Part shown: positions 18,412 to 34,310 of the stretch, one piece after another
How positions within the stretch are numbered: the stretch's first letter is position 1
Layout of the letters: the number at the start of each line of letters is the position of its first letter
NCBI RefSeq assembly: GCF_027924405.1
Contig: NZ_AP026978.1
Span: 2,294,001-2,358,000 of the forward strand
Direction of reading: 5' to 3'
Length of the DNA: 64,000 nt
From: Nocardia sputorum
GTDB lineage: Bacteria; Actinomycetota; Actinomycetes; Mycobacteriales; Mycobacteriaceae
Notes under the pieces: model-generated
Databases searched by the model: none
What the model saw: only the letters and a program-made list of their open reading frames with translations
What the model was told of the DNA's origin: nothing
Translations under genes and position numbers: made by a program

Positions 18412-20598
18412 CTACCGGACCTGGGAGCGTCCGGAGACGACTTCGGGGTGGGAATCCTCGGCCTCGGTGCGACGACGCGCGCCGCGCCGCAGCCAGGACG
18501 GCGCCCACCAGCAGGCGTCGCCGAGCAGCCGCATGGTCGCGGGCACCAGCAGCATGCGCAAGATCGTCGCGTCGATGAACAGCGCCGCGACCATGCCGTA
18601 GGCGATGTATTGCATCATGACCAGATCCGACAGGGCGAACGCTCCGGTCACCACCAACAGAATGAGGGCGGCGGCGGTGATGATCCATCCGGTGCGGGCT
18701 ATGCCGACACGGACCGCCTCGGTGGTCGTCGCGCCCGCCCGGCGCGCCTCCACGATGCGGGCGAGCAGGAATACCTCGTAGTCGGTGGACAAGCCGTAGA
18801 TCACGGCGACGATCAGCACCAGCACCAGCGCCATGATCGGTTGCGGGGTGAATTCCAGCAGTCCCGCGCCGTGGCCCTCGACGAAGATCCAGGTGAGGAT
18901 GCCGAGGGTGGAGCCGAGCCCGAGCAGGTTCAGCAGAGCGGCCTTGAGCGGCAGCACCACCGAGCCGAAGGCCAGCACCATCAGCACGGTGGTGACGAGG
19001 AAGACGAGCGCGATCATCAGCGGCATGCGGCGCAGCAGCGCGTCGACGCTGTCGCGTTGCTTCGCGGGTTGACCGCCGATCAGCACGGTCGTGCTCTTCG
19101 GCACGGGCATGGAGCGCAGATAGTCGATGGTCGCGTCGGCGTCGTGCGCGTCACGCAGCACGGTCGAGGTGGTGAAGACGTTCGGATGCGCCGGTCCCTG
19201 CACCGCGCGGGGAAACGGCGCGACGAGTCCGGGGGCCCGGCCGGCCTGGGCGACCACCGCGTCGATCGCGGCGCTGTCATGGGTGATCAGCACCAGGTCG
19301 ATCGGGTTGATCTGACGTAGCGGGAAGATCTGATCGAAGTGCTGTTGCGCCGTGCGCGCCGGATGCTGCGGCGGCAGGAAGCGTTCGGTTATCCCGCCGA
19401 AGGCCACCTCTCGTACCGGCGCGATGAGCACCACCAGAACGGCCACCAGCGGAATCGCGACGGCCAGCGGCCTCTTCATGACCCATCCGGCGACGCGGCC
19501 CCACGCATTGTCCCGCTCGCGGTCGCTCGCCCGGCGCGCGTGGAAGCGGTTGAATCCCAGCCGGTCCACGCGCCGGCCGAGCACAGCCAGCAGGGCGGGC
19601 AGCACTGTGATCGAGATCAGCGCCGCCAGCGTCACCGTCACCATCGCGCCGACGGCGAACGAACGCAGGAACCCCTGTGGGAACAGCAGAATCGCGCCCG
19701 CGGCGACAACCACGATGGTCGCGGAGAACACGACGGTCCGCCCGGCGGTCGCGACCGCGCGCCGTACCGCCTCGGGCACCTCGTGACCGTCGGCCAGCTC
19801 CTCACGGAACCGGCTCACGAGGAACAAGCCGTAGTCGATGGCCAAACCGAGGCCGACCATCGAGACCACTGGCGACACGAAGGAATTCACTTCGGTGACG
19901 GTGGTCAAGGCGCGAATGATCCCCCAGGCACCCAGCACGGTCAGCCCCCCGACGACGAGCGGGAGCGCGGCCGCCACGACGCCGCCGAACAGGAAGAACA
20001 ACAGCACCGCCACCGCGGGGACGGCGAACAGCTCCATGCGCCGCTGGTCGTGGGCCATCGTGTCGTTGAGGGCGGCCGCGACCGGCTGTCCGCCGGCGAC
20101 CTCCATCTCGACCCCGGGTAGCCGGAACTCGTCGGCGACGGCTCGGTAGTTGCGCATCACCTCGGTGTCGTCGGTGCCGCGGATGGCGACGGAGGCGAAG
20201 GCGTGCGCGCGGTCCTGGGAGCCGAAGATGTCCGGCAGTTCGAGCCCGGTGTCGGTGCGCCAGTAGGTGGCGTTGATCTTGCCGATTCGATCCGGAAAGC
20301 GTTGCGGCAGGCTGTTCAAGTGGTCGACGACGGTGGCGGCGAAGGCGGGATCGTCGATCGTCTTCCCGGCCGGGGCGTGGAACAACAACAGCACGTCGGC
20401 GATGTGGTCGCGCCCGAACGCCTCGTCCTTCAGCCGAGCCGCCCGCGCCGATTCCGACGTCGGATCGTCCCATCCGCTGACGCTGAGGTGATCACCCAGG
20501 CCGAGGCCGTACCCACCGAGGGCGAGCAGCCCGGCCACGACGAGCCCGATGACGAGGAATCGCCGCCGGACGAGCGTATCGGCCCAGTGCGTGAACAA
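18412..20598 (-). CDS. MmpL/RND family lipid transporter
   Basis: This 728-residue transporter has the MmpL topology: one N-terminal helix, a periplasmic loop (about residues 40-180), a block of helices, a second loop (about 390-500) and a second helix block. The duplicated proton-relay motifs are present: GLAIDYGLFLVSRFREE in the first half and GLSTDYEVFLLARIVEA in the second. MmpL proteins move lipids such as trehalose esters to the outer envelope. It is divergent from the polyketide synthase across a 266-base regulatory gap, suggesting co-regulation and export of the same product. Confidence 0.93.
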   Translation of the reverse strand: MFTHWADTLVRRRFLVIGLVVAGLLALGGYGLGLGDHLSVSGWDDPTSESARAARLKDEAFGRDHIADVLLLFHAPAGKTIDDPAFAATVVDHLNSLPQRFPDRIGKINATYWRTDTGLELPDIFGSQDRAHAFASVAIRGTDDTEVMRNYRAVADEFRLPGVEMEVAGGQPVAAALNDTMAHDQRRMELFAVPAVAVLLFFLFGGVVAAALPLVVGGLTVLGAWGIIRALTTVTEVNSFVSPVVSMVGLGLAIDYGLFLVSRFREELADGHEVPEAVRRAVATAGRTVVFSATIVVVAAGAILLFPQGFLRSFAVGAMVTVTLAALISITVLPALLAVLGRRVDRLGFNRFHARRASDRERDNAWGRVAGWVMKRPLAVAIPLVAVLVVLIAPVREVAFGGITERFLPPQHPARTAQQHFDQIFPLRQINPIDLVLITHDSAAIDAVVAQAGRAPGLVAPFPRAVQGPAHPNVFTTSTVLRDAHDADATIDYLRSMPVPKSTTVLIGGQPAKQRDSVDALLRRMPLMIALVFLVTTVLMVLAFGSVVLPLKAALLNLLGLGSTLGILTWIFVEGHGAGLLEFTPQPIMALVLVLIVAVIYGLSTDYEVFLLARIVEARRAGATTTEAVRVGIARTGWIITAAALILLVVTGAFALSDLVMMQYIAYGMVAALFIDATILRMLLVPATMRLLGDACWWAPSWLRRGARRRTEAEDSHPEVVSGRSQVR

Positions 20599-20684
20599 TG
20601 CCGCCTCCTGATCGATGACATCGCATGCCGGCGAGGGTCACGTACGAGCTGAAAACCTAGCAATCTCAGTAGTTTTCGACGATG

Positions 20685-20702
20685 GAGAATCGAGAATCTC
20701 GA
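20685..20702. promoter_or_regulatory. palindrome in the mmpL-pks divergent region
   Basis: TCGAGA-A-TCTCGA (20690-20702) is a 13-base palindrome, overlapping a tandem GAGAATC repeat (20685-20698). It sits about 90 bases upstream of the mmpL start and 160 bases before the polyketide synthase start, where a shared operator would be expected. No regulator gene in the window can be assigned to it. Confidence 0.35.
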
Positions 20703-20864
20703 AATGTTACAAAGCGCTCGACGGCCGGATTGTGAAGTCTCCCTGAGTCGGCGACGGGTGGTGTGGCCGCCGTTACGCTGGGGCGGTCGCCAGCTGCGCA
20801 CGCGTCAATTCGTGAATCGCCGGACAAGAATGGCGATCAACCAGATCCGACCCGGAGGATGTGC

Positions 20865-27284
<6,420 letters not shown>

Positions 27285-27315
27285 GCGACCGCCGTCATCG
27301 AAACGAGGTATCACC

Positions 27316-28713
27316 GTGGTCCGTTTCGGGCTGATCGATGAATGGGAGCCGGGGCCGGGACGCCTGATCAGCTGGGTGGCGTCACCGGAGTCGGTGGCGC
27401 GCGCCCGGCGGGCGCCGGTGCACCCGGCCCCGCCCTCACATCAGCAGGAACAGTATCTCCGGCTCGCCGATCGGCACGCCGCGGCGGACTTCCGGTACTC
27501 GGGTCTGTGCCTGGTGACCGCGGAGATCCCGACCGGCAACCTCGATCTGGACGCGATGACGCGGGCGGTCAACGCGTTCCTCCTGCGTCACGACACCTTC
27601 CGGACCTGGTTCCGGGTCGACGCCACTGGCGCGATCGAGCGTCACCTCGTGCCCGCGGAGGACGTCGATTTCGTGCCGGTCGACTACGGCCGCGTCGACG
27701 AGGCCAGGGCCATCCGCGACCATGTCCAGAAGACGACGCCGGGGCCGTTCGACTGGGACTGCTTCACTTTCGGGGCGATCGAACGCGAGGATTCGACCAC
27801 GGTCTACCTCGCGGTCGATCACCTGCACACCGACGGATTCGGCCAGTATCTGTCCGGATTCGACCTCGCGCTGCTGTATCTGCGGGAGGTGTGGGAAGAC
27901 GTCGGCATGCTCGCCCCCGCCGCCAGCTACCTCGACTACTGCACCGCCGAACGGGAGTACACCGGCCGCATGACGCTCGCCTCGCCGGGCGTGCGGAAGT
28001 GGCTCGAGCTCATCCGCGGGAACGACGGCGAACTGCCGTCCTTCCCATTGGATCTGGGCAGACGCACCGACGTGTACAACCGCAGCGCGCACCGCACCGT
28101 CACCCTGTTCGACGAGCACACCGCGCTGCGTTTCGAGCGGGCCTGCCGTGCCGGCGGAGCGGAGTTCGTGGGTGGCATCTTCGCCGCGGCGGCGCTGACC
28201 GAGCGCGAGCTCATCGACAGCGACTACTACTTCGGCATGACGCCCGTCAGCACCCGCAGCACCGCCGCGGAACGCGCGTCGGTCGGCTGGTACGTCACGC
28301 TGCTGCCGGTGGCCTTTCCGATCGGCCCCACGACCACCTTCGCCCGAGCGGCGTCGCTGGCGCAGCGCGCCTACGAGAACGGGCTGCGCCTGGCCCCGAC
28401 CTCGTTCCAGCGCGTGGTGGAACTGCTGCCCGCCGACTCCGATCTCGACCTGGAGCCGGGCTGGTCCACGCCGATGATCTCGTACGTGGACGCAAGGGAG
28501 CTGCTCGGCAACGAGGTCTTCGACCTGGCGTCGTGCGGGCTGTACGCCAATCGGGCCGCGTCCGAGCAGGTGCTGATCTGGATCAACCGGCTCGCGTCGG
28601 AGACCACGCTGAGCGTCATCTACCCGGACACGCCGGTGGCGCACGACTCCGTCGAACGCTACGTGGCCACGCTGGCAGCGGTGTTCGCGGCGGCGGCCGA
28701 GGCCACACAGTAG
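27316..28713 (+). CDS. PapA1/PapA2-like polyketide acyltransferase
   Basis: This 465-residue condensation-type acyltransferase begins 31 bases after the polyketide synthase. The N-terminus (EWEPGPGRLISWVASP, then PPSHQQEQYLR) closely follows mycobacterial PapA1/PapA2, which load acyl chains onto trehalose. The catalytic motif is HLHTDG, with His169 and Asp173. In this family the enzyme takes the finished chain directly from the synthase ACP, which explains the missing thioesterase. The acceptor may be a sugar or a lipid alcohol; the sequence does not tell. The start is a GTG behind a CGAGGT sequence. Confidence 0.9.
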   Translation: MVRFGLIDEWEPGPGRLISWVASPESVARARRAPVHPAPPSHQQEQYLRLADRHAAADFRYSGLCLVTAEIPTGNLDLDAMTRAVNAFLLRHDTFRTWFRVDATGAIERHLVPAEDVDFVPVDYGRVDEARAIRDHVQKTTPGPFDWDCFTFGAIEREDSTTVYLAVDHLHTDGFGQYLSGFDLALLYLREVWEDVGMLAPAASYLDYCTAEREYTGRMTLASPGVRKWLELIRGNDGELPSFPLDLGRRTDVYNRSAHRTVTLFDEHTALRFERACRAGGAEFVGGIFAAAALTERELIDSDYYFGMTPVSTRSTAAERASVGWYVTLLPVAFPIGPTTTFARAASLAQRAYENGLRLAPTSFQRVVELLPADSDLDLEPGWSTPMISYVDARELLGNEVFDLASCGLYANRAASEQVLIWINRLASETTLSVIYPDTPVAHDSVERYVATLAAVFAAAAEATQ

Positions 28714-28723
28714 AGGAGGATTG

Positions 28724-29407
28724 GTGGACACCGCTTTTCGTGACCCGGGGATCCCGGACGGAGAGAAGTCCGTCTACACCGTCACCATCGCCGATCGGCC
28801 ACCGAAGATCGACCTGGTCAGCGTGGTCGCCCACGACGGCGACGGTTACCGCTCGACGCTCGAGGCAAGCCTGGGGCACGGGACTTTCGCCATGACCATC
28901 GAGCAGCGGTTCCAGCGCTGCGGGGACCGGCTGCGGGCCGAGCGCTACCGCGCCGAGACACGCTCGGGCACCACGGTGGTCTCTCGCGAGGAGGCCGACT
29001 TCCTCGGCACCGTCCACCTCCAATTCGGCGGTGGGATAGCGCCTTTCCCGGCCAACGTGATGCCGCTGGCCGGTGGCCTGACGCTGCTGCGCGGCCTGGA
29101 CTTCGCCGAGGGCGCCGAGGAGTGCGTCGACCTGTGGCTGGCCTTCTCGGTGCACTTCCCGCTCGGGGCCAAGGTGGAGCAGCGCACCGTCGTCGACGTT
29201 CCGGCCGGGCGCATCAGCAGCTGGCAGGTCCGGCTGCGGCCGCGGTTGTCCGGACTGAACATCATGGTGGAGAAGGTGATCGGCGGATTCCTACCACCCG
29301 CGGTGGCGCACTTCGACACGGCTGCGCCGCATCGGCTGGTCCGGCTCAGCTTCCCGACCGGGCCGATGCCATGGGATCCGCGTGGGGTGATGGAACTGGT
29401 CGCTTAG
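28724..29407 (+). CDS. unrecognised protein of the pks-papA operon
   Basis: This 227-residue soluble protein starts 10 bases after the PapA-like gene behind AGGAGGA; a TTG three bases earlier is too close to that site. I do not recognise the family. Alternating hydrophobic residues over the whole length suggest a beta-rich, possibly lipid-binding fold, and no signal peptide or membrane helix is visible. Conserved-looking features are an FGGGIAPFP turn and a C-terminal FPTGPMPWDPRG. Its position as the last gene of the operon suggests a helper in handling or tailoring the acyl product. Confidence 0.7.
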   Translation: MDTAFRDPGIPDGEKSVYTVTIADRPPKIDLVSVVAHDGDGYRSTLEASLGHGTFAMTIEQRFQRCGDRLRAERYRAETRSGTTVVSREEADFLGTVHLQFGGGIAPFPANVMPLAGGLTLLRGLDFAEGAEECVDLWLAFSVHFPLGAKVEQRTVVDVPAGRISSWQVRLRPRLSGLNIMVEKVIGGFLPPAVAHFDTAAPHRLVRLSFPTGPMPWDPRGVMELVA

Positions 29408-29648
29408 GTTGTCGCGTCGAGCGGAACGCACGGTCGGCCGAAGCGGGTAGGGAGCCGCACAGCTCGCGTCCACGTCGCCCGGGCGGCTCGGACAGCTGAT
29501 CTGGGTGCCAGGCCAACCGAAGCTGATGCTGTGGCCTTCGAGGTGCAATACCGGGCACCCCGGCCGCCTCCGGCGCCACCGTTGGTGACGATGCCGGGCG
29601 ATGCGCGGCTGTGCGGCCCGGTGAGTCCGAAGGTCGCTGTCCATCGCG

Positions 29649-31763
29649 TCAGCGTGTGGTCGCCGTGCGCTCCCGGATCCGGTCGACGGTGGCCGGGACG
29701 ACGCGTCGGCGGCGTGGTGACCACCAGTTGGCCGGGCCCATCAGCTGCACCAGCGCGGGGACCAGAAGCATGCGGACGAGGGTGGCGTCCACCACGAGCG
29801 CGATGATCATGCCCAGGCCGAGGAAGCGCATGGGCGTCAGCGGCGACAAGGTGAACGCGCCGGTGACGATCACCAGAAGAGTGGCGGCGGCGGTGATCAC
29901 CCGGGCGGTCTTGACCGTGCCCGCGCGCACCGACGCGGCGGTGTCGGCGCCCGCGTCGTGCGCTTCGACCATGCGCGACAGCAGGAACACCTCGTAGTCG
30001 GTGGACAGGCCGAAGACCACCGCGATGATCAGCACCAGCATGCCCGCGGTGATGGGTCCGGTGCTCACACCGAGCAGGCCGGACAGATGCCCGCCGCAGA
30101 AGATCCAGGTGAGCACGCCGAACGTGGCGGCCAAGCTGAGGAATGCCAGGCCGACGGCCTTGAGCGGCAGCACGATCGAGCGGAACGCCACGGTCAGCAG
30201 CACCATCGTCGCGCCGACCATGACGAGGATCATCCACGGCATCCCGGCGACGATCGAGCGCACGCTGTCCACGGTGGCCGCGGTGTCGCCGCCGATCCAC
30301 AGCACGGTGCCGTCCGGCGGAGTCAGCTCGCGCATGCCGCGTACCGAGGCGCTCGCCGCTTCGGTGCGGTCGGTGTCGCGCAGGAACGCGTGGAAGACGA
30401 CGAAGTCCTCGGCGCGACCCACCTGGACGACCTGCCGGACGCCGTCGACCGTGCCCAGCGCCGTCGCGGCCGCGTCCACCGCGGCCGACTGCGGCGGCCC
30501 GTCCGAGCCGTGCAGCACGGCGGTGACGCCGCTGCCTGCCGCGGGGAACTGCGCGGTGAGCTCTTCGATGGTGACGCGCATGGGGTTGTCCGGGGGCAAG
30601 GCGTGGTGGTCGATGTCGCCCAGCCGCAGCCCGGCCAGCGGCGCCGCGAAGACCAGCAGGACGGCGCCGACGACCACGGTCACCAACCCCGGCCGCCGCA
30701 GCACGCGATCGACCAGGCCGCCCCAGAACCGGTCGGTGCGATCGATCGCGCGCGCGGTCCCGATGCGCGCGCCGAACAACGCGAGCAGTGCGGGCAGCAC
30801 GGTGAGCGAGAGGCCTGCGGCCAGCGCGACCGCCGTGATCGCGCCGATGCCGAGCGAGCGCAGCACCGCCTGCGGGAAGACGAACGTCCCCGCGAACGCG
30901 CAGACCAGCAGCAGTGCGGAGAACGCGATGGTGCGCCCGGCGGTCGCGTAGGTGCGGCTGATCGCGGAGCGTACGTCGTGCCCGCCGGCGACCTCCTCGC
31001 GGAATCGGGTGACCAGGAACAACCCGTAGTCGATGGCCATCCCGAGGCCGAGCAGGGACGCGATGTTCATCGCGAACGTGCTCACCTCGGTCAGCTCGGC
31101 GAGCACACGGATGGCGCCCAGCGCGCCGAGCACGGTGAGGCCGCCGACCACGACCGGGAACGACGCGGCGATCAGACCGCCGAACACCAGCACCAGGATG
31201 AGCAGCGTCAGCGGCAGCGAGAGCCCTTCCGCCCGCACCAGATCGTGCTGGGACTGCGCGTTGATCTCCGTGGAGACCGCGCTGTAGCCGGACAGGTCCG
31301 TGGGCACACCCGGAACACGAAGCAGCGGTTCGATGTCCGGATACGCGGCGACGCGCCGGTTGGCGTCACCGGCGAGATAGACCACGGCCAGGGCGTGCCG
31401 GTTGTCGGCCGAGCGCAGGAATCGCTTGCGCGCGAACCCGGCGTTCCAGTAGGTCTCGATCGGCCGTTGCAGCATCGCCGGATCGATCCGCGCCAGCGCT
31501 TCCTGTACGCGGGGGCCGAGGTCGTCGAGCGCCTGCCCCTCCGGCGCGGTGTACCGCACGACCACGTCGGGATTCTGCGGGCCGAAATGGTCGCTCACGA
31601 GCTGATCCACGCGCGCGGACTCGCTGCCGGGATCGATGAACCCGGCAGCCGTGACCTTGTCCGACGCTCCGATGCCCAGTAGACCGGACAGCAGCATCAC
31701 CCCGGTCACCAGCGCCAGCACCATCCGCGGCCGGGCGAGGACGACCCGGGCGAGGCCGGTCAT
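29649..31763 (-). CDS. MmpL/RND family lipid transporter (second copy)
   Basis: This 704-residue transporter is the last gene of the nlt operon. Two RND halves are visible, each with the family's Asp-Tyr motif: GLGMAIDYGLFLVTRFREE and GLSTDYEVFLLSRMVEA. Its periplasmic loops differ from those of the MmpL at 18412, so the two are not recent duplicates. The start overlaps the stop of the upstream acyltransferase by four bases, tying transport directly to the last acylation step. Confidence 0.93.
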   Translation of the reverse strand: MTGLARVVLARPRMVLALVTGVMLLSGLLGIGASDKVTAAGFIDPGSESARVDQLVSDHFGPQNPDVVVRYTAPEGQALDDLGPRVQEALARIDPAMLQRPIETYWNAGFARKRFLRSADNRHALAVVYLAGDANRRVAAYPDIEPLLRVPGVPTDLSGYSAVSTEINAQSQHDLVRAEGLSLPLTLLILVLVFGGLIAASFPVVVGGLTVLGALGAIRVLAELTEVSTFAMNIASLLGLGMAIDYGLFLVTRFREEVAGGHDVRSAISRTYATAGRTIAFSALLLVCAFAGTFVFPQAVLRSLGIGAITAVALAAGLSLTVLPALLALFGARIGTARAIDRTDRFWGGLVDRVLRRPGLVTVVVGAVLLVFAAPLAGLRLGDIDHHALPPDNPMRVTIEELTAQFPAAGSGVTAVLHGSDGPPQSAAVDAAATALGTVDGVRQVVQVGRAEDFVVFHAFLRDTDRTEAASASVRGMRELTPPDGTVLWIGGDTAATVDSVRSIVAGMPWMILVMVGATMVLLTVAFRSIVLPLKAVGLAFLSLAATFGVLTWIFCGGHLSGLLGVSTGPITAGMLVLIIAVVFGLSTDYEVFLLSRMVEAHDAGADTAASVRAGTVKTARVITAAATLLVIVTGAFTLSPLTPMRFLGLGMIIALVVDATLVRMLLVPALVQLMGPANWWSPRRRRVVPATVDRIRERTATTR

Positions 31764-32959
31764 CCGACGGCCGCCCGGTGCGGCGCGAGTTCGGCTTCGA
31801 GCCGCGCGGTGATCTTGTCCAGCAGCGCCTCCAGCCGGGGCTCGATGCCCGCGCCGTTACGGCAGGAGACGGTCAGCTCCAGCTTCCCGCGCGACTCGAC
31901 CATGGCGAACAGCAGCGGCATCGCGCCGCTGTGCTGCGGCAGCACCCGCATGGTCGTCGGCGTCCAGCCGGGCACGGCCATCTCAGCGAGATCGAAGGCG
32001 CCCAGATGAGAGACGGTGGCCGAGACCATGTTGCGGTTCAGCCGGGCCCCGAGCCAGCTGGCGCCGTGCAGCACGGCGCGGACGACGGCGTCCGGGAACT
32101 GCGACAGCTTGCCGTTGTCGAGCTCGTTCAGTTCCCGCTTCTCCCGCAGGCCGGTGCGCATCCGCTCCCGGACCGTCTCCCAGTCTTCGCCGGGCGCCAC
32201 GTCGAGAAACAGGGGCAGCGCCAGGTTCGCGGTAGAGCGCAGGCCGGGACCGTGCCTGCGCAGGTCGACCGGAATCATGAAGCGGGAGCGCGTATCCGAC
32301 TCCGCGGCCAGCACCGCGGCCACCCGCGCGACGATGCCCTTGCCGGTCGCCTCGATCGTGCGGTGGCGCAGCAGCCAGCGCGGGGCCGCCGGATCCTGGC
32401 GGCCGCGGCCGGTCGGCGCCGCGAACGTCGGCAGGACCAGGGTCGGTTTCCCCGCGGCGCCGACGCGCGCGACCAGTTCGGCGTCGGCGACCGGGTCGGG
32501 CGCACCGAGTGGCGTTCGTCCGCGCAGGGCGCGGAACACATCGTCCACCCACATTCGCAGGCCCATGCCGTCCATCACGCCGTGGAAGGCGCGGAACAGC
32601 ACGGTGGTCTGCGCACCGGTCAGCAGCAGGACCTCGGTGGTGCGATCCGGCGTGGGACCGATCGGGCTGTTGAGCACCGCGTCCTGCTCCAGTGCGGCGT
32701 AGTTCAGCGTCCAGCCCGGCACGACGCGCACCGTGGCGGCCAGACCGCTGTCCACCCAGTCGCGCCCGTCGCGCACCAGGCGGGACCCTGGGCAGGCCGC
32801 CGAGGCGGCGTCGACGGCGGCTTGCAGCGCCGCCGGGTCCAGGCTGCCGTCGCCGTGGACGGCGAGGTGCATCACGAACGGCGGGGTCACCCGCCGCGTG
32901 GCGAAATAGAGGCGTTCGGTGGGCGTGATCTTCCGGCGGAAGACAGGGGCGTTGCTCAT
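31760..32959 (-). CDS. PapA5/wax ester synthase-like acyltransferase
   Basis: This 399-residue protein has the condensation-superfamily motif HxxxDG as AFHGVMDGMG, with His126 and Asp130, and a C-terminal half typical of PapA5/WS-DGAT relatives (SHLGAFDLAE in the channel-forming region). It should join an acyl chain to a hydroxyl or amine acceptor. It is only distantly related to the PapA1-like protein at 27316. It lies between nltD (26 bases upstream) and an MmpL (overlapping), so a role in esterifying the product of the nlt pathway before export is inferred. Confidence 0.85.
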   Translation of the reverse strand: MSNAPVFRRKITPTERLYFATRRVTPPFVMHLAVHGDGSLDPAALQAAVDAASAACPGSRLVRDGRDWVDSGLAATVRVVPGWTLNYAALEQDAVLNSPIGPTPDRTTEVLLLTGAQTTVLFRAFHGVMDGMGLRMWVDDVFRALRGRTPLGAPDPVADAELVARVGAAGKPTLVLPTFAAPTGRGRQDPAAPRWLLRHRTIEATGKGIVARVAAVLAAESDTRSRFMIPVDLRRHGPGLRSTANLALPLFLDVAPGEDWETVRERMRTGLREKRELNELDNGKLSQFPDAVVRAVLHGASWLGARLNRNMVSATVSHLGAFDLAEMAVPGWTPTTMRVLPQHSGAMPLLFAMVESRGKLELTVSCRNGAGIEPRLEALLDKITARLEAELAPHRAAVG

Positions 32960-32985
32960 GCTGGTCTCCGGTACCGATGAGGTGC

Positions 32986-34032
32986 TCAGCGCAGATCGCG
33001 GGTGAGTTCGACAGCGCCGCCCTGGCTGTCCAGCCAGGCGAGGAAGGCGGTCAGTCCGCTGTCGCGATCGACGACCGGCCGATAGCCGAAATCGCGTGCG
33101 GCGGCGCTGGTGTCGTAGGTGGCGCTGCGGGTCAGCAGAGCGACGGCGTAGCGCGACAGCGGCGGCGACCAGCGCGTCGCGACGGCCGGGACCCGCCAGA
33201 TCGTCTCGATGACGCGCACCGCCGCGTCGATCACCTTGGGGTTGGGTTTCCTGGTCGGCGGCCGGTATCCCAGCCGGACCGCCACCTGGCCGAGAAATCC
33301 CCAGACGTCGGTCTTCTCGGCGTCCGCGATGAAATACGCCTTACCGCCCACCGCGTCCGACGCGGCCGCCAGCACACAGGCCTCGACGATGTTGTCGACG
33401 TGGCACAGCGAGGCGTACACGGTGCGGCCGAACGACAGGTCCGGCAGCGTTCCCGCGCCGGCCCGGCCGAGCATCCGCACGATGGGACCGGAGCGGTCGC
33501 CCGCGCCCCAGATCGCGCGGGGGCGCAGCGCGCAGGTGCGGAAGCCGTCGGTGTCGGCGGCCAGGACCGCCCGCTCGGCCGCGGCTTTGGTCTCCGAGTA
33601 CAGGTTCAGGTAGCGCCGGGGATACGGCACCGATTCGTCGACGTCGAGCTGGTCGCCGCCGTAGTAGTCCATCAGCGCGCTCGGGCTGGAGATGAACACG
33701 AACCGCGAGGCCCCGCCGCGCCGGGCGGCTTCGAGCAGCCGTTCGGTGGCGCGGACGTTCTCGTTCCAGAATTGTTCGCGGGTGCCGCGCTCGTCCACGC
33801 GGGCCGCGCTGTGGAAGATGATGTCGACCCCGCGGGTGGCTCGCTCGAGCGAGGCGGGATCGGTCAGATCGCCGTAGACCAGCTGGATCTTGTCGAGGTC
33901 CGAGCCGAGATCGGCCAGATTGCTGCTGCGGCGCACCAGAATCGACACATCGTGCTCGCCGTCGCGTACCAGCCTGCGCACCAGCGCGCCGCCGAGAAAT
34001 CCGGACGCGCCGGTCACCAGAACTTTGCTCAT
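32986..34032 (-). CDS. nltD: NAD(P)H-dependent 2-alkyl-3-oxoacid reductase, NltD/OleD-like
   Basis: This 348-residue extended SDR of the 3-beta-HSD type has the nucleotide motif TGASGFLG at residues 7-14 and the catalytic Tyr145-x-x-x-Lys149 (YSETK). OleD-type enzymes reduce the 2-alkyl-3-oxoalkanoic acid made by OleA to the beta-hydroxy acid that the beta-lactone synthetase needs. The ATG at 34032 follows a strong AAGGAGGAAGG and overlaps the stop of the small membrane protein. The surrounding nltABC genes decide the call; by sequence alone it could be any 3-beta-HSD family member. Confidence 0.85.
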   Translation of the reverse strand: MSKVLVTGASGFLGGALVRRLVRDGEHDVSILVRRSSNLADLGSDLDKIQLVYGDLTDPASLERATRGVDIIFHSAARVDERGTREQFWNENVRATERLLEAARRGGASRFVFISSPSALMDYYGGDQLDVDESVPYPRRYLNLYSETKAAAERAVLAADTDGFRTCALRPRAIWGAGDRSGPIVRMLGRAGAGTLPDLSFGRTVYASLCHVDNIVEACVLAAASDAVGGKAYFIADAEKTDVWGFLGQVAVRLGYRPPTRKPNPKVIDAAVRVIETIWRVPAVATRWSPPLSRYAVALLTRSATYDTSAAARDFGYRPVVDRDSGLTAFLAWLDSQGGAVELTRDLR

Positions 34033-34310
34033 TGTCCTTCCTCCTTGCCGGGCCGGGTCCGCCACCAGGTCAGGCCGAAAATCTGCGTCAGGACCGCCGT
34101 CTCCAGCCGGCCACGGCCGGATCCTTCGGCGGCGCGCAGGGCCGCCGGGATCTGGGCCGCGTGCACGACGACGCTGAGGAACGCGTCGATCCACCAGACG
34201 GTGCGCAGGATCCGGCTGTGCGGGATACGGCCGGTCGCCGCGGCGAGCGCGCCGCAGGCCAGATAGAGCCAGCCCAGGACGGGAACCGCCCGCAGTACAG
34301 TCGTTTTCAT
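34029..34310 (-). CDS. small two-helix membrane protein in the nlt operon
   Basis: This 93-residue protein has two hydrophobic segments, about residues 8-27 and 37-60, and a basic C-terminus. Both ends overlap neighbours by four bases (ATGA with nltC upstream and with nltD downstream), so it is a genuine translated gene and not a gap. I do not recognise the family. It could anchor the soluble pathway enzymes to the membrane or pass the lipid intermediate on; both are inference. Confidence 0.8.
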   Translation of the reverse strand: MKTTVLRAVPVLGWLYLACGALAAATGRIPHSRILRTVWWIDAFLSVVVHAAQIPAALRAAEGSGRGRLETAVLTQIFGLTWWRTRPGKEEGQ

